Below are positions 10,548-18,957 of a DNA stretch of 47,942 bases, one piece after another; position 1 is the first letter of the stretch, and the number at the start of each line of letters is the position of its first letter. Made by a program: the position numbers and the translations under genes. Source of the DNA: Rhodospirillales bacterium (GTDB taxonomy: Bacteria > Pseudomonadota > Alphaproteobacteria > Rhodospirillales > 2-12-FULL-67-15); the NCBI GenBank assembly GCA_016872535.1, contig VGZQ01000012.1, positions 1 to 47,942 of the forward strand, in the 5' to 3' direction. The notes beneath the pieces were generated by a model, which was given only the letters and a program-made list of their open reading frames with translations, was not told the origin of the DNA and did not search any database.

Positions 10548-11567
10548 TTAGTAGACGAGCTGATCTTCTTCTTCTTGGCCGGAAATGACGATTTCGCCGG
10601 CATCCGCCAACGCCTTCGCGGCCGAGACGATCTTGGCCTGCGCCTCGTCCACGTCGCGCAGGCGCACCGCGCCCATCGCCTCGATGTCTTCCTTGAGCAT
10701 CTTGCTGGCGCGCTCGGCCATGTTGGAGAAAAACAGCTGCTTGACCTCGTCGGACGCGCCCTTGAGGGCAGTCGCCAGAACGTCCTTTTCCACCTGGCGC
10801 AGCAGACGCTGGATGCCGGCGGCGTCGACGCGCACGAGGTCGTCGAAGGTGAACATCAATTGCTTGATGCGATCCGCCGATTCGCGGTTGCGTTCCTCGA
10901 GCGCGGAAATGAACCGGCTTTCGGTGTTGCGGTCCAGGTTGTTGAAGATTTCCGCCATCATTTCGTGGGAATCGCGCCGGGCGGTACGGGCGAGGTTGGT
11001 CATGAATTCCGTGCGCAGCGTTTTCTCGACGTGGTCGAGAACGTCCTTCTGCACCGATTCCATGCGCAACATCCGCATGATGACTTCCATGGCGAAATTC
11101 TCAGGCAGCATGGCGAGCACCCGCGCCGCGTGGTCGGCCTTGATCTTGGACAGCACGACGGCGACGGTCTGGGGGTATTCGTTCTTGAGATAATTGGCGA
11201 GAACGCCTTCGTTGACGTTGCCGAGCTTGTCCCACATGGTGCGGCCGGCGGGGCCGCGAATTTCCTCCATGATCTGGGCGACGCGCTCGGGCGGGATGGC
11301 TTGCGCGAGCAAGCGCTCCGTCGTGTCGAACGTGCCGACCAACGAGCCGGCGGACGACAGCTGGTCGGCGAATTCCACGAACAGGCGTTCGATGACGGTC
11401 GAGCTGACCGAACCCAGGGAGGCCATGACCTGGGACATTTCCTTGATTTCTTCGTCGTCCATGCGCGCGAACAGCTTGCTCGACTGTTCCTGGCCGATGG
11501 CGAGCATGAAGATGGCCGCTTTTTGCGGGCCGCTCAGGCCGCGAAAATCGTCTTTCGATCGCGCCAT
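10548..11567 (-). CDS. fliG: Flagellar motor switch protein FliG
   Basis: FliG is the rotor protein that contacts the stator and sits on the FliF MS ring. The 339-aa length is standard. Visible are the N-terminal [15 protein letters not shown], the middle-domain [26 protein letters not shown] (EHPQT-type motif, Tyr for His) and the C-terminal charged torque helix region ([40 protein letters not shown]). The start ATG follows AGGAC and lies 21 bp after fliF. Confidence 0.97.
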   Translation of the reverse strand: MARSKDDFRGLSGPQKAAIFMLAIGQEQSSKLFARMDDEEIKEMSQVMASLGSVSSTVIERLFVEFADQLSSAGSLVGTFDTTERLLAQAIPPERVAQIMEEIRGPAGRTMWDKLGNVNEGVLANYLKNEYPQTVAVVLSKIKADHAARVLAMLPENFAMEVIMRMLRMESVQKDVLDHVEKTLRTEFMTNLARTARRDSHEMMAEIFNNLDRNTESRFISALEERNRESADRIKQLMFTFDDLVRVDAAGIQRLLRQVEKDVLATALKGASDEVKQLFFSNMAERASKMLKEDIEAMGAVRLRDVDEAQAKIVSAAKALADAGEIVISGQEEEDQLVY

Positions 11568-11588
11568 GTCCTAGCGTCTCCCGCGTTC

Positions 11589-13244
11589 TTAGCCTTCCTG
11601 GTACATCCAGGTGCGAACGATGGCCAAGGCTTCCTCCGGGTGCTTTTCGACGATTTCGCCGACCTTCTTGACCGAGGACGCCTTGACCCGTCCTTCGACT
11701 CGATCGATATCGATCAACTCCTCGAACTGCTCCTCTTCCTCGCCCTCGACCGGCATCGGCGCGCCGCCTGGGCCGGTCAGCGCCGGAGCCTGCATCTGCT
11801 GCGCCAGCTGTTGCGCGTCGCGGACGATACCCGCGGCGGCGCCGGGCAAGGCTTCGAGGGCGCGCGAAATCAAGGGACGGACGACCAGGAGCAGGACCAT
11901 GATCGCGACGATGCTGAGCACCGCGATCTCGGCCATGCGGACGATGTCCTGCTTGTTGAAACCGAAGAACAGCTCGATCGGCGCCTCCGGCGGCGCGAAA
12001 TCGGCGAACTGCATGGAAATGATCTCGACGCGGTCGCCGCGGGCTTCATTATAGCCGATGGTGCCGCGCACCAGCGCGGCCATCATGTCCAGTTGTTCCT
12101 TGGGGCGCTCGGCATAGGCGCCTTTGTCGCTCCCCTTCGTCTTGTCGTAGATGCCGTCGACCAGAACGGCGACCGACAGGCGCTTGACCGTGCCGGCTTC
12201 CTTGACGTGATTGACGATTTTCTTCGAAATTTCGTAATTGACGGTTTCCTCGCTCCGATTGTCCGACGTTTGCGAGCTTTGTCCTTCGCTGCCGGTCGCT
12301 CCGGCGTCGGGCAACGCTCCCGCGACGGTGACGGGCGCCTCGCCCTGGGCGTCGCGGCTGCTGGCGGTCTGCGAGATCGTTTGGGTCGAGCGGACGACTT
12401 GCCCGTCCGGATCGAAGCGTTCCTCTTGGGTGGTGATCCGATCGTAATCCATATCGGCCGACACCTCGGCGCGAACCTTGCCCGGACCGGCGGTGCGTTC
12501 GAGCAGTTCCTCGATCGTGCGGCCGAGCTGCATCTCGAAATGCCGCCGGCGCTGTTCCACCTTGGCGGCAATGGCGGTCGGCGATGAATCGTCCTCGAAG
12601 CCGCGCGCCAGCAGCGATCCCTTGTCGTCGACGATCGAAATTCGGCTCGGCAACAAGCCGGGAACGGCGGAAGCGACCAAATGCTGGATGGCTCCGACCT
12701 GCTCGGTGTCGAGCCGCCGCGACCCCTGCATCTGCAGAACGACCGACGCGCTCGGCTTTTGCGCGTCGCGGCTGAACAGCTCGCGGCGGGGAAGAACCAG
12801 ATGGACCCGGGCCGAACGGACGCCGGTGATGGTCTGGATGGTGCGCGACATTTCGCCTTCCATCGCGCGCACCAGATTGACATTCTGCATGAAATTGGTC
12901 GCGCCCAGGGAATCGGCCTTGTCGAACAATTCGTAGCCGATCGATCCGCCGCTCGGCAGTCCCTGCGCGGCCATGGTCATGCGCGCGCGCGCGACCCGAT
13001 CGCCGGGAACGTTGATGGTGGTGCCGCCGTGCTTGAGCTCGAAGGGGATGTTTTGGGATTCGAGTTGCTGGACGATCCGCGCCTAATCCTTGAGGTCGAG
13101 GTTGGAATAGAGCAGCGTGTAGTTGGGGCCGGCGAACCGGCTCAACATAAACACGAAGAAACCGACCAATCCGGCGACCAATCCGCCCATGACAACAAGG
13201 CGCACCGCGCCGATGTTGCGAACGGCTTGCAATAATGTGTCCAC
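11589..13244 (-). pseudogene. fliF: MS-ring protein FliF, interrupted by in-frame TAG at codon 54
   Basis: FliF forms the membrane MS ring on which the flagellum is built. Reading from GTG 13244 (behind GGGAGAG) gives the N-terminal transmembrane helix (about residues 12-35) and LLYSNLDLKD, then TAG at 13083-13085. The same frame continues at once with ARIVQQLESQNIPFEL and runs intact to 11589, including ring-building motifs (YELFDKADSLG, VRSARVHLVLP, SVVLQM), the second membrane segment (about IAVLSIVAIMVLLLVV) and the FliG-binding C-terminus ending WMYQEG. Total length is 551 codons, normal for FliF, so this is a point nonsense change, not a frameshift. Internal restart at ATG 12980 would lack the first membrane helix. 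It could instead be a base-call error. Confidence 0.9.
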
Positions 13245-13333
13245 GCCCGTTCTCTCCCGCGTTCGAAGGTTGGGCCGGCCCGAGTGACGGGGCCCTCCGG
13301 CGATCCAACCGTCGCGAGGCTAGTCAGGAGATC

Positions 13334-13349
13334 GTAAACAGATAGTTAA
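13334..13349 (-). promoter_or_regulatory. CtrA-like box upstream of fliF
   Basis: On the minus strand 13349-13334 reads TTAA, seven bases, TTTAC, one mismatch from the CtrA consensus TTAA-N7-TTAAC. It lies 90 bp upstream of the fliF start, where a CtrA-controlled early flagellar promoter would be expected. The rest of the sciP-fliF gap (13245-13481) is AT-rich around 13380-13415 with no gene. Confidence 0.5.
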
Positions 13350-13481
13350 GACGCGGGTAAAAATTGCCTAGTTCCCGCAAGTGAAAAAATTATCCATATA
13401 ATACAAACAGATATGGGGAGCGCCGGGGCCGCCGCCCGAGAGGCGCGGCGCTTCGCTACCGGCGGGAAGGGAGCGACCCGA

Positions 13482-13832
13482 TCAGGTCGCGTAGGCGGCG
13501 GTGGGGTCGACGATGCTCTGGTCTTCGGCCGGCTGCGCATCGGTGTCGGAATGCGGCTGCGTCCGGTATTCCTTGATGCGGGTGACACGCAAGCCTTTGA
13601 CGCCATGGTCGTCGAGCAGGCGCTTCCAGCACATGAATTCGTCGAGGGAAATGCCGTAGCGCTGCAGCGCTTCGTCGAGGGACAAGAGACCGGCCTTGAC
13701 CCCGGCGACCACCGCCGCCTTGCGGCTGACGACCCAGCGGGTCGTACCCATCGGCGGCAGATCGGCGAGCGTCAAGACGGGAGCCCGCCGGGGCCGGGAG
13801 TAATTCGTGGTTCGGGTCGCCAATTCGTTCAT
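13482..13832 (-). CDS. sciP: SciP-like CtrA inhibitory protein (DUF1153)
   Basis: SciP is a small DNA/CtrA-binding protein that blocks CtrA-dependent transcription in Caulobacter and relatives. The 116-aa product carries the DUF1153 core: LTLADLPPMGTTRWVVSRKA, VVAGVKAGLLSLDEALQRYG, EFMCWKRLLDDHGVKGLRVT, a helix-turn-helix-like block at about residues 20-85, followed by a polar tail. The open frame continues upstream, but ATG 13832 gives the family-typical length. It lies just upstream of fliF, as in Caulobacter-type flagellar clusters. Two GANTC sites (13837-13841 and 13860-13864) sit within 32 bp upstream of its start. Confidence 0.88.
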   Translation of the reverse strand: MNELATRTTNYSRPRRAPVLTLADLPPMGTTRWVVSRKAAVVAGVKAGLLSLDEALQRYGISLDEFMCWKRLLDDHGVKGLRVTRIKEYRTQPHSDTDAQPAEDQSIVDPTAAYAT

Positions 13833-13989
13833 CGCGGACTCGCGAAGGATTTCCTGTTCGAATCGCCGTTTCCGACCATAGGGCCCAGCCCTTAAAAAAC
13901 GGCTAAGAACCGCCCCGGATCGAAAATTGCCCGCGCGCGTTAGGAAACCGGAAACCATGTTCGCCCGGGCGGAAAGTCCGCTTCGCCCC

Positions 13990-14024
13990 AAAAAGAAACC
14001 GCCCGGGGCGGGCACCCCGGGCGG
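13990..14024 (-). terminator. Intrinsic terminator of the fliK-flgD-flgE operon
   Basis: A perfect 10-bp inverted repeat (CCGCCCGGGG / CCCCGGGCGG, 6-nt loop) at 13999-14024 is followed on the minus strand by TTTCTTTTT. It lies 64 bp after the flgE stop. Confidence 0.85.
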
Positions 14025-14087
14025 CGGGAGGGAGGCTCGACTCCTTGGGCTTGGAGGGAAGAGCCTCGGAGGAGCGGAAGGATCGGA

Positions 14088-16202
14088 TTAACGTTTCACC
14101 TGCAGGAGCTGTTCCAGCATCGCGTCCGCGGTCGAGATGATCTTGGCGGCCGAGGCATAGGCGCGCTGCACGACGATCATGTTGGTGAATTCCTCGCCGA
14201 TGTCGACGGTGGACTGTTCGAGCGAGGACTGCACCACCGCGCCCGCCGGACCGCCGCCGGCGACGCGGAGCGTGTAGTCGCCCGAGAATTGGGTCTGGTT
14301 CCAGACGTTGCCGGTCCGATTCTCCAGGCCGTTGACGTTGGTGAAGGTGGCGATCGGGATCTGATAGACGGGACGCGTTTCGCCGTTGTCGAACAGCGCC
14401 GTCACCAGGCCGTTCTCGGAGATGGAGACCCCGGCGAAGGTGCCGAACTGCGAGCCGTTCTGGGTGATGAACACCGGCGTGAAGGCGGCGCCGAACTGGG
14501 TCATGCCGTTGGCCTCGCCGACCGTGCCGAAATCGAGCGTGATCTGCGGGCTGTTGGAGGCGGCGTCGTCCATGTCGGCCGCGCCGTTGGAAAAGCCGAG
14601 AACCTCCAGCTCCGCTGCGGCGACCGCGGACAGCAGGCCCGAGGCGTTGAACTTCAAGGCGTAGGTGGTGTCGATGGCGGTATTGGTGGCTTCGGTAATG
14701 GCCGTGCCATCCGGTTCCGTCACCGTGGTCGCGCCGGCCAAGGTGATGTTGATGTTATAGCTGCCCTTCGACAGGCTTTCCAATACCAAGGTGTCGTAGG
14801 ACGGCGTGGTGACGGCGTTGAAATCGCCGGCATTGTCGCGGATGCGGACGCCGGTGCCGTTGGTGGCGAAATCGGGGTCGTTCGCTTCGATGGCGTTTTC
14901 CAAATCGATCAGCGCCTGCGAAAGCGTGCCGCCGATATAGATGCTGGTATCCCCGTCGTTGTTCACGGCTTCGGCCGCGCTGAATGTATAGGTAATACCG
15001 TTGAGGACGACGGTGTCGCCGTCGGCCGGCAGGGCGGTGAAGGTGAATTGGTCAAAAGTGCTGTAGGCCTTGGTGACCTTCCGGACGGTGAAGGACGATT
15101 CCTGTTTGACCACGAACGCGCCGGACGAATTCAGCAACGCCGCCGGGTTGACCGTGAAGCTGCCGGTGCCGTCCTCGGTGAAGAGGACGGTGGCGGTGTT
15201 CCCGGAACTGACCTGGATGCGGTTGTTGGTGTAGGTTCCGGACGCGCCGTAGTTGGCGAAATCGGTGTCCGAGCTTTTCACCTTCGCCACCAGCGAGGCG
15301 ACGTCTTGGGCGAGCGTCGTATTGGAACTGACGTCGACCCGTCGCAAAGTCGCGCTTTCGACGACAGAGGCGTTGGAGTCGAATTCGTAGGTAATGCCGT
15401 CGATGACGACGGAGGCGCCGTCGGCGGGGCGCGCCGTGAATTCCAGTTGGCCGACGCTGCGCATGGCATTGCCGCTCGAATCCTCGATGGTCGCGACCGC
15501 GGTGCCGGAGGGAGGCGCAATGGTCAGGTCCCATTGGTTGTCGCGGTTGGTCTTGGTGTAGACGAAGCTTGCGGTATTGGCGTTACCGAGGGTGTCGAAG
15601 AACTGCACGTCGGTCTTGTGGGCGGTACCGGCCGTGTCGTTGGAGGGCAGGTTGGCGCCAATGGCGATGGTGGTGGTGGCCGCGGCGCTGCCGCCGACCC
15701 GGTTCAGGTTGATCGAGGCGAGATAGTCGGTGGAGATGATGTTCTGGTTGGCGACGGTCAGGTTCTTGTTGGCGGGAATGACGGTGCCGTTGGCGTTGGT
15801 CGGCCAGCCCTGCAGGTAGAACCCGGCGGTATTACGCAAAAACCCTTCCGAATCCTGGAAGAACGATCCCGCGCGGGTGAACAGGAATTCGTTGGCGGTG
15901 GTCGGTTTGGCGGCCTCGTTGACCACGAAGAAGCCGCGGCCGGAGATCGCGATGTCGGTCGAGGACGTGGAGGCCTGCAGCAGGCCCTGCACGCCGGTGT
16001 CCTGGCGCGGCTTCGATTGCACGCCGCCGGCGGAATAGAACGTGGACGAGGTCTGCTTGGTGACCAGGGTCTGGAAGCTGACCTTGGTGCCCTTGAAACC
16101 GATGGTGTTGATGTTGGTGATGTTGTCCGAAATAGCGCCCATCGAGCTGCTCTGCGCGGTCAGGCCGGACACGCCGGATGCCATGGCTCCAAACAAACTC
16201 AT
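14088..16202 (-). CDS. flgE: Flagellar hook protein FlgE (long form)
   Basis: FlgE polymerises into the hook. The N-terminal D0/Dc region (MSLFGAMASGVSGLTAQ, ISDNITNINTIGFKGTK) and C-terminal helix (EFTNMIVVQRAYASAAKII) are classic. At 704 aa it is much longer than the roughly 400-aa enteric protein. The extra length includes two related inserted modules, at about residues 253-345 (EFTARPADGASVVIDGITYEF) and about 386-480 (TFTALPADGDTVVLNGITYTF), in the surface domain. The start ATG follows AGGAGAGACG, 53 bp after flgD. A strong terminator follows. A second hook-type gene lies at 44855-47119. Confidence 0.95.
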   Translation of the reverse strand: MSLFGAMASGVSGLTAQSSSMGAISDNITNINTIGFKGTKVSFQTLVTKQTSSTFYSAGGVQSKPRQDTGVQGLLQASTSSTDIAISGRGFFVVNEAAKPTTANEFLFTRAGSFFQDSEGFLRNTAGFYLQGWPTNANGTVIPANKNLTVANQNIISTDYLASINLNRVGGSAAATTTIAIGANLPSNDTAGTAHKTDVQFFDTLGNANTASFVYTKTNRDNQWDLTIAPPSGTAVATIEDSSGNAMRSVGQLEFTARPADGASVVIDGITYEFDSNASVVESATLRRVDVSSNTTLAQDVASLVAKVKSSDTDFANYGASGTYTNNRIQVSSGNTATVLFTEDGTGSFTVNPAALLNSSGAFVVKQESSFTVRKVTKAYSTFDQFTFTALPADGDTVVLNGITYTFSAAEAVNNDGDTSIYIGGTLSQALIDLENAIEANDPDFATNGTGVRIRDNAGDFNAVTTPSYDTLVLESLSKGSYNINITLAGATTVTEPDGTAITEATNTAIDTTYALKFNASGLLSAVAAAELEVLGFSNGAADMDDAASNSPQITLDFGTVGEANGMTQFGAAFTPVFITQNGSQFGTFAGVSISENGLVTALFDNGETRPVYQIPIATFTNVNGLENRTGNVWNQTQFSGDYTLRVAGGGPAGAVVQSSLEQSTVDIGEEFTNMIVVQRAYASAAKIISTADAMLEQLLQVKR

Positions 16203-16255
16203 GATCGTCTCTCCTATGTTCGGGCCGCGGGTGGCGGCCCTGGCTTTGGTTTCGC

Positions 16256-16927
16256 TTATCTCGTGACGGACTTAACTTTATCTATGGGCACCTGGATGTC
16301 CCGGCCCATGAACAGGGACACGTTGCCATTTTCGGCGCTCGCGCCAGTGACGCGCCCGAAGACGGTGTATTCGATCGGCAGGATCTTGCCGTCGCGGTCC
16401 TGCGCCGTGACGACCACGGTGTAATCGCCGTCGGGCTGGAGGATGCCGTTCTTGTCGCGCCCGTCCCAGGAGAACGCGTGCTTGCCCACGGTCCGGTCGG
16501 CATCGACGCTGTAAACCGTGGCGCCTTGGCCATTGACGATATTGATGGTGCTCTTGGCGACGTTGCTCGGGTTCGTGTAGGTAAATATGGCCGCGCCGTT
16601 TTCGAGCGGCACTTTCTGGCCCGTCGCCTCGACCCCCATGCCGATGTAGTTCACCAGGCTGGAAATCTGCGAATTTTGCTGCAGGGCGATGAGCTTTTCC
16701 AGATTGGCGTTCTGGTGGATCTGCTGTTCGACGCTGGCGAACTGGACGAGCTGGGAGGTGAACTCGGTCGCGTCCATCGGATCGAGCGGGTCCTGGTGCT
16801 TGAGCTGGGTCACGAGCAGGTTCAGGAACTTGTTGAGATCGTCCTTGAGCTTCGCCTCGGACCGGGCGGCGACGGACGCGCCGGACGCGGCGGTCGTGGC
16901 GGAAGTGGTGCCGTCGAGGAGGGCCAT
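16256..16927 (-). CDS. flgD: Flagellar hook cap/assembly protein FlgD
   Basis: FlgD caps the growing hook and is needed for FlgE assembly. The 223-aa product has the signature FLNLLVTQLKHQDPLDPMD (about 32-50) and EFTSQLVQFASVEQQI (about 53-68), then a C-terminal Ig/tudor-type half (WDGRDKNGILQPDGDYTV). A longer open frame reaches back into fliK in another frame, but ATG 16927 is the only start giving the family N-terminus. It begins 37 bp after the fliK stop. Confidence 0.95.
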   Translation of the reverse strand: MALLDGTTSATTAASGASVAARSEAKLKDDLNKFLNLLVTQLKHQDPLDPMDATEFTSQLVQFASVEQQIHQNANLEKLIALQQNSQISSLVNYIGMGVEATGQKVPLENGAAIFTYTNPSNVAKSTINIVNGQGATVYSVDADRTVGKHAFSWDGRDKNGILQPDGDYTVVVTAQDRDGKILPIEYTVFGRVTGASAENGNVSLFMGRDIQVPIDKVKSVTR

Positions 16928-16964
16928 GACGATAAGTTCCCCGGATTCCTGGTTACGGATGCCT

Positions 16965-18704
16965 TTAAGCGCGGATGTCGACCCGCCCGGGCAGGACGAT
17001 CGGCGTCCAGACCGGCGTTTGTTCGGTGTGCGGCGCGTCGGTGCCGGCGGCGGAGCCGCCCGGCGCGGTGCCGTGCGGGTGGCGCTCGCGGTTTTCCGCC
17101 GTCTGCTCGCGCAAGCTGAACTGCAGGTTGCCGGCGTCGGCGCGGAGCCCCGCGTCCTGGAGCGATCGGGCGAGATCGCGCGCGTCCCGTTGCAGGAGAT
17201 CGAGGGTGTCGGAGCGGTCCGCGGCGACGTGAACCAGGGTACGGCCGTCGCCCGTGACCTCGATCTTGACGTCGATGCGGCCGAGTTAGGCCGGGCGCAG
17301 CTGGATGGTGATGCGATCGGCGCCGTCCTTGATCGCCTTCTGGATGTTGACGGATACCTGCTCCAGCACTTCGGCGCGGAAAGTGGCGGCCGGCCGCTGC
17401 GCATGTTGGGCGGCGTTGGTTTGGCTCGGGGTCTCCAGGGCGCGGGCCGATCCGCCATTGGTCGCGGCGAGGCCCTGGGTGGCGATCTGGACTCCGGGCT
17501 TCTCGCCCTCGATGGTCATGGTGGAAGCGGCATTGACGCCGTTCGCGCCGGGCATCAGCGCCAGGCGCGCGGCGATATCGTCCGCGGCATCGGGAGTCGC
17601 ATTGTTGGCGAGCATCTGTTCGGGTGTCGCGTCGGCCGCGGCGCCGTTCGCGCGCGCGAGGGCGGTATCGGCGCCGCGGTTGTCGCGGGCGGCGAACAAG
17701 GCCCCCGTCGGGCGCGAAATCAAGGTTTTGGCCTCGTCGGTCACGGTCACCTCGACCGTCATCCGCGTGGCCGGCCCGACACGCTCGGCGAGATCGGCGG
17801 CCTGCCGCGTGCGCGCGTCCATAAGCGTACCGGCCTTTTTCTCCTTCGGTTCGCCCTTGTCGACGGCGGTGTCCTCGTCGCCGGCGGCGGCACGCCCGTT
17901 TTCTCCGGTCTCGTTGGCGCCCGCGCGCGCGAGCCCACGCGGCTGCTTGGCCAGTTGGGTGAGGGCGTTGGCGATGCCGGTCAGGCGCCGGCCGTCGTCG
18001 CCGTCTTCGGACGTTTCGTCGGTTGTCTTGGCGCCGTCGCCCCGGGACTTATCGCCATCTTCCGGCGCATTCGCGGCGGCGAGGGCGGTCAGGACGGCAA
18101 TGGCTTGATCCTTGGGCGCGGGGCCGGGTTCCTTGGCGGCGGCCGTCGACTTTTTCTTACGGCCGCGGCCATGCTCGTCGGAATCGACGGCGTCGGCGGC
18201 TTGAGCCCTGTTCGCGGCGCGCGATGCATCGCGGTTGTCGGCGGCATGCGCGTGCTGGGCGGCGGGAGTTTGGGTCTTGGCGGCATCGTTCGCGGCTTGC
18301 GTCGACGCCTCGGTCGGTGCCTGGTCGGCGGACCCGGGCGCGGCCTCGTTGGCGGCCGGGCCGGAATCCCGGGCCGGAGCCGGGCGGTCGTCGCGCGGGG
18401 CGGGAGCGGACCGGGTCGGCTCGGCGCGAAAGGCGGAGGCGTCGGTCCGCTCGAATTCGGCGTTCTTGGGCGCCGGATCGGCGCGGTGGGCGCCGAACGA
18501 AATGTTGAACGGAAGGATCTGGCCTCGGGCGCCACCCAGCAACTGCTCCGGCTTGGCGGCTCTGCGCAGGAATTGGTTGAAGGCGATGGCGAAGGCATCG
18601 GGGGGCGCCGAGCCGGCCTTGTCCGCCGCATCCGAGCCCTGGCCCGTTGCGGCCGCCAGGGTCGCGGCGTTGAGGGACTTGGTCTTGACGCTGAGGTCTT
18701 CCAT
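16965..18704 (-). pseudogene. fliK: Hook-length control protein FliK, interrupted by in-frame TAA at codon 473
   Basis: FliK measures hook length and, through its C-terminal domain, switches export from hook to filament substrates. From ATG 18704 (behind AAAGGA) there is a long Ala/Glu/Asp-rich low-complexity region, then the start of the conserved C-terminal domain ending ITIQLRPA, where TAA occurs at 17286-17288. The same frame continues directly with LGRIDVKIEVTGDGRTLVHV and on to NLQFSLREQ and a stop at 16965. LRPxxLGxIDV is the hallmark of the domain, and glutamate (GAA) is the likeliest original codon. The stop removes 106 residues containing most of the export-switch domain. Downstream flgD has its own start. 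Sequencing error is possible. Confidence 0.9.
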
Positions 18705-18772
18705 CGCTCGTGTCCTTTGCGCGGTTTTGGTCGCCGCCCGAAAGCGCTCTTCGGGTGTTCGCCTGCCTCTCT

Positions 18773-18788
18773 CGCAAGGGGTGTGCCA
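18773..18788 (-). promoter_or_regulatory. Sigma-54 promoter of fliK-flgD-flgE
   Basis: On the minus strand TGGCAC, five bases, TTGCG match the -24/-12 sigma-54 consensus with correct spacing, 69 bp upstream of the fliK ATG. The FlbD gene in this window is the likely activator. The intergenic region also contains an AT-rich tract (18800-18835) between this promoter and the divergent glycosyltransferase gene. Confidence 0.8.
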
Positions 18789-18957
18789 ACCGCCGATAGC
18801 CAAATAACTATCTGAAATATAATATTTTTTTAACAATCTCGGGGGAACGAGGCGATATGGTCGGCCGTCGGGAATGGCATTTCCGTCTCGTATCGGGCGG
18901 CAATAAATGCCTAACCCGCCGCTATCCATTTTCCCGTCCACCGATTAAGTTTCAGCC

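Noticed and set aside
13083-13085. Frameshift as the cause of the fliF break
   Set aside because: Conserved residues on both sides are in the same frame, so only a substitution is needed.
12049-13308. A 419-codon minus-strand frame spanning the fliF stop
   Set aside because: It is in another frame than FliF and Arg/Pro/His-rich, so it does not rescue the interrupted gene.
13083-17288. Stop-codon reassignment or programmed read-through
   Set aside because: Two different stop codons are involved and both terminate other intact genes in the window; no selenocysteine- or pyrrolysine-like context was seen.
14289-18815. Plus-strand open frames of about 700 codons opposite flgE and fliK
   Set aside because: Antisense shadows with Gly/Arg/Val-rich composition and no family resemblance.
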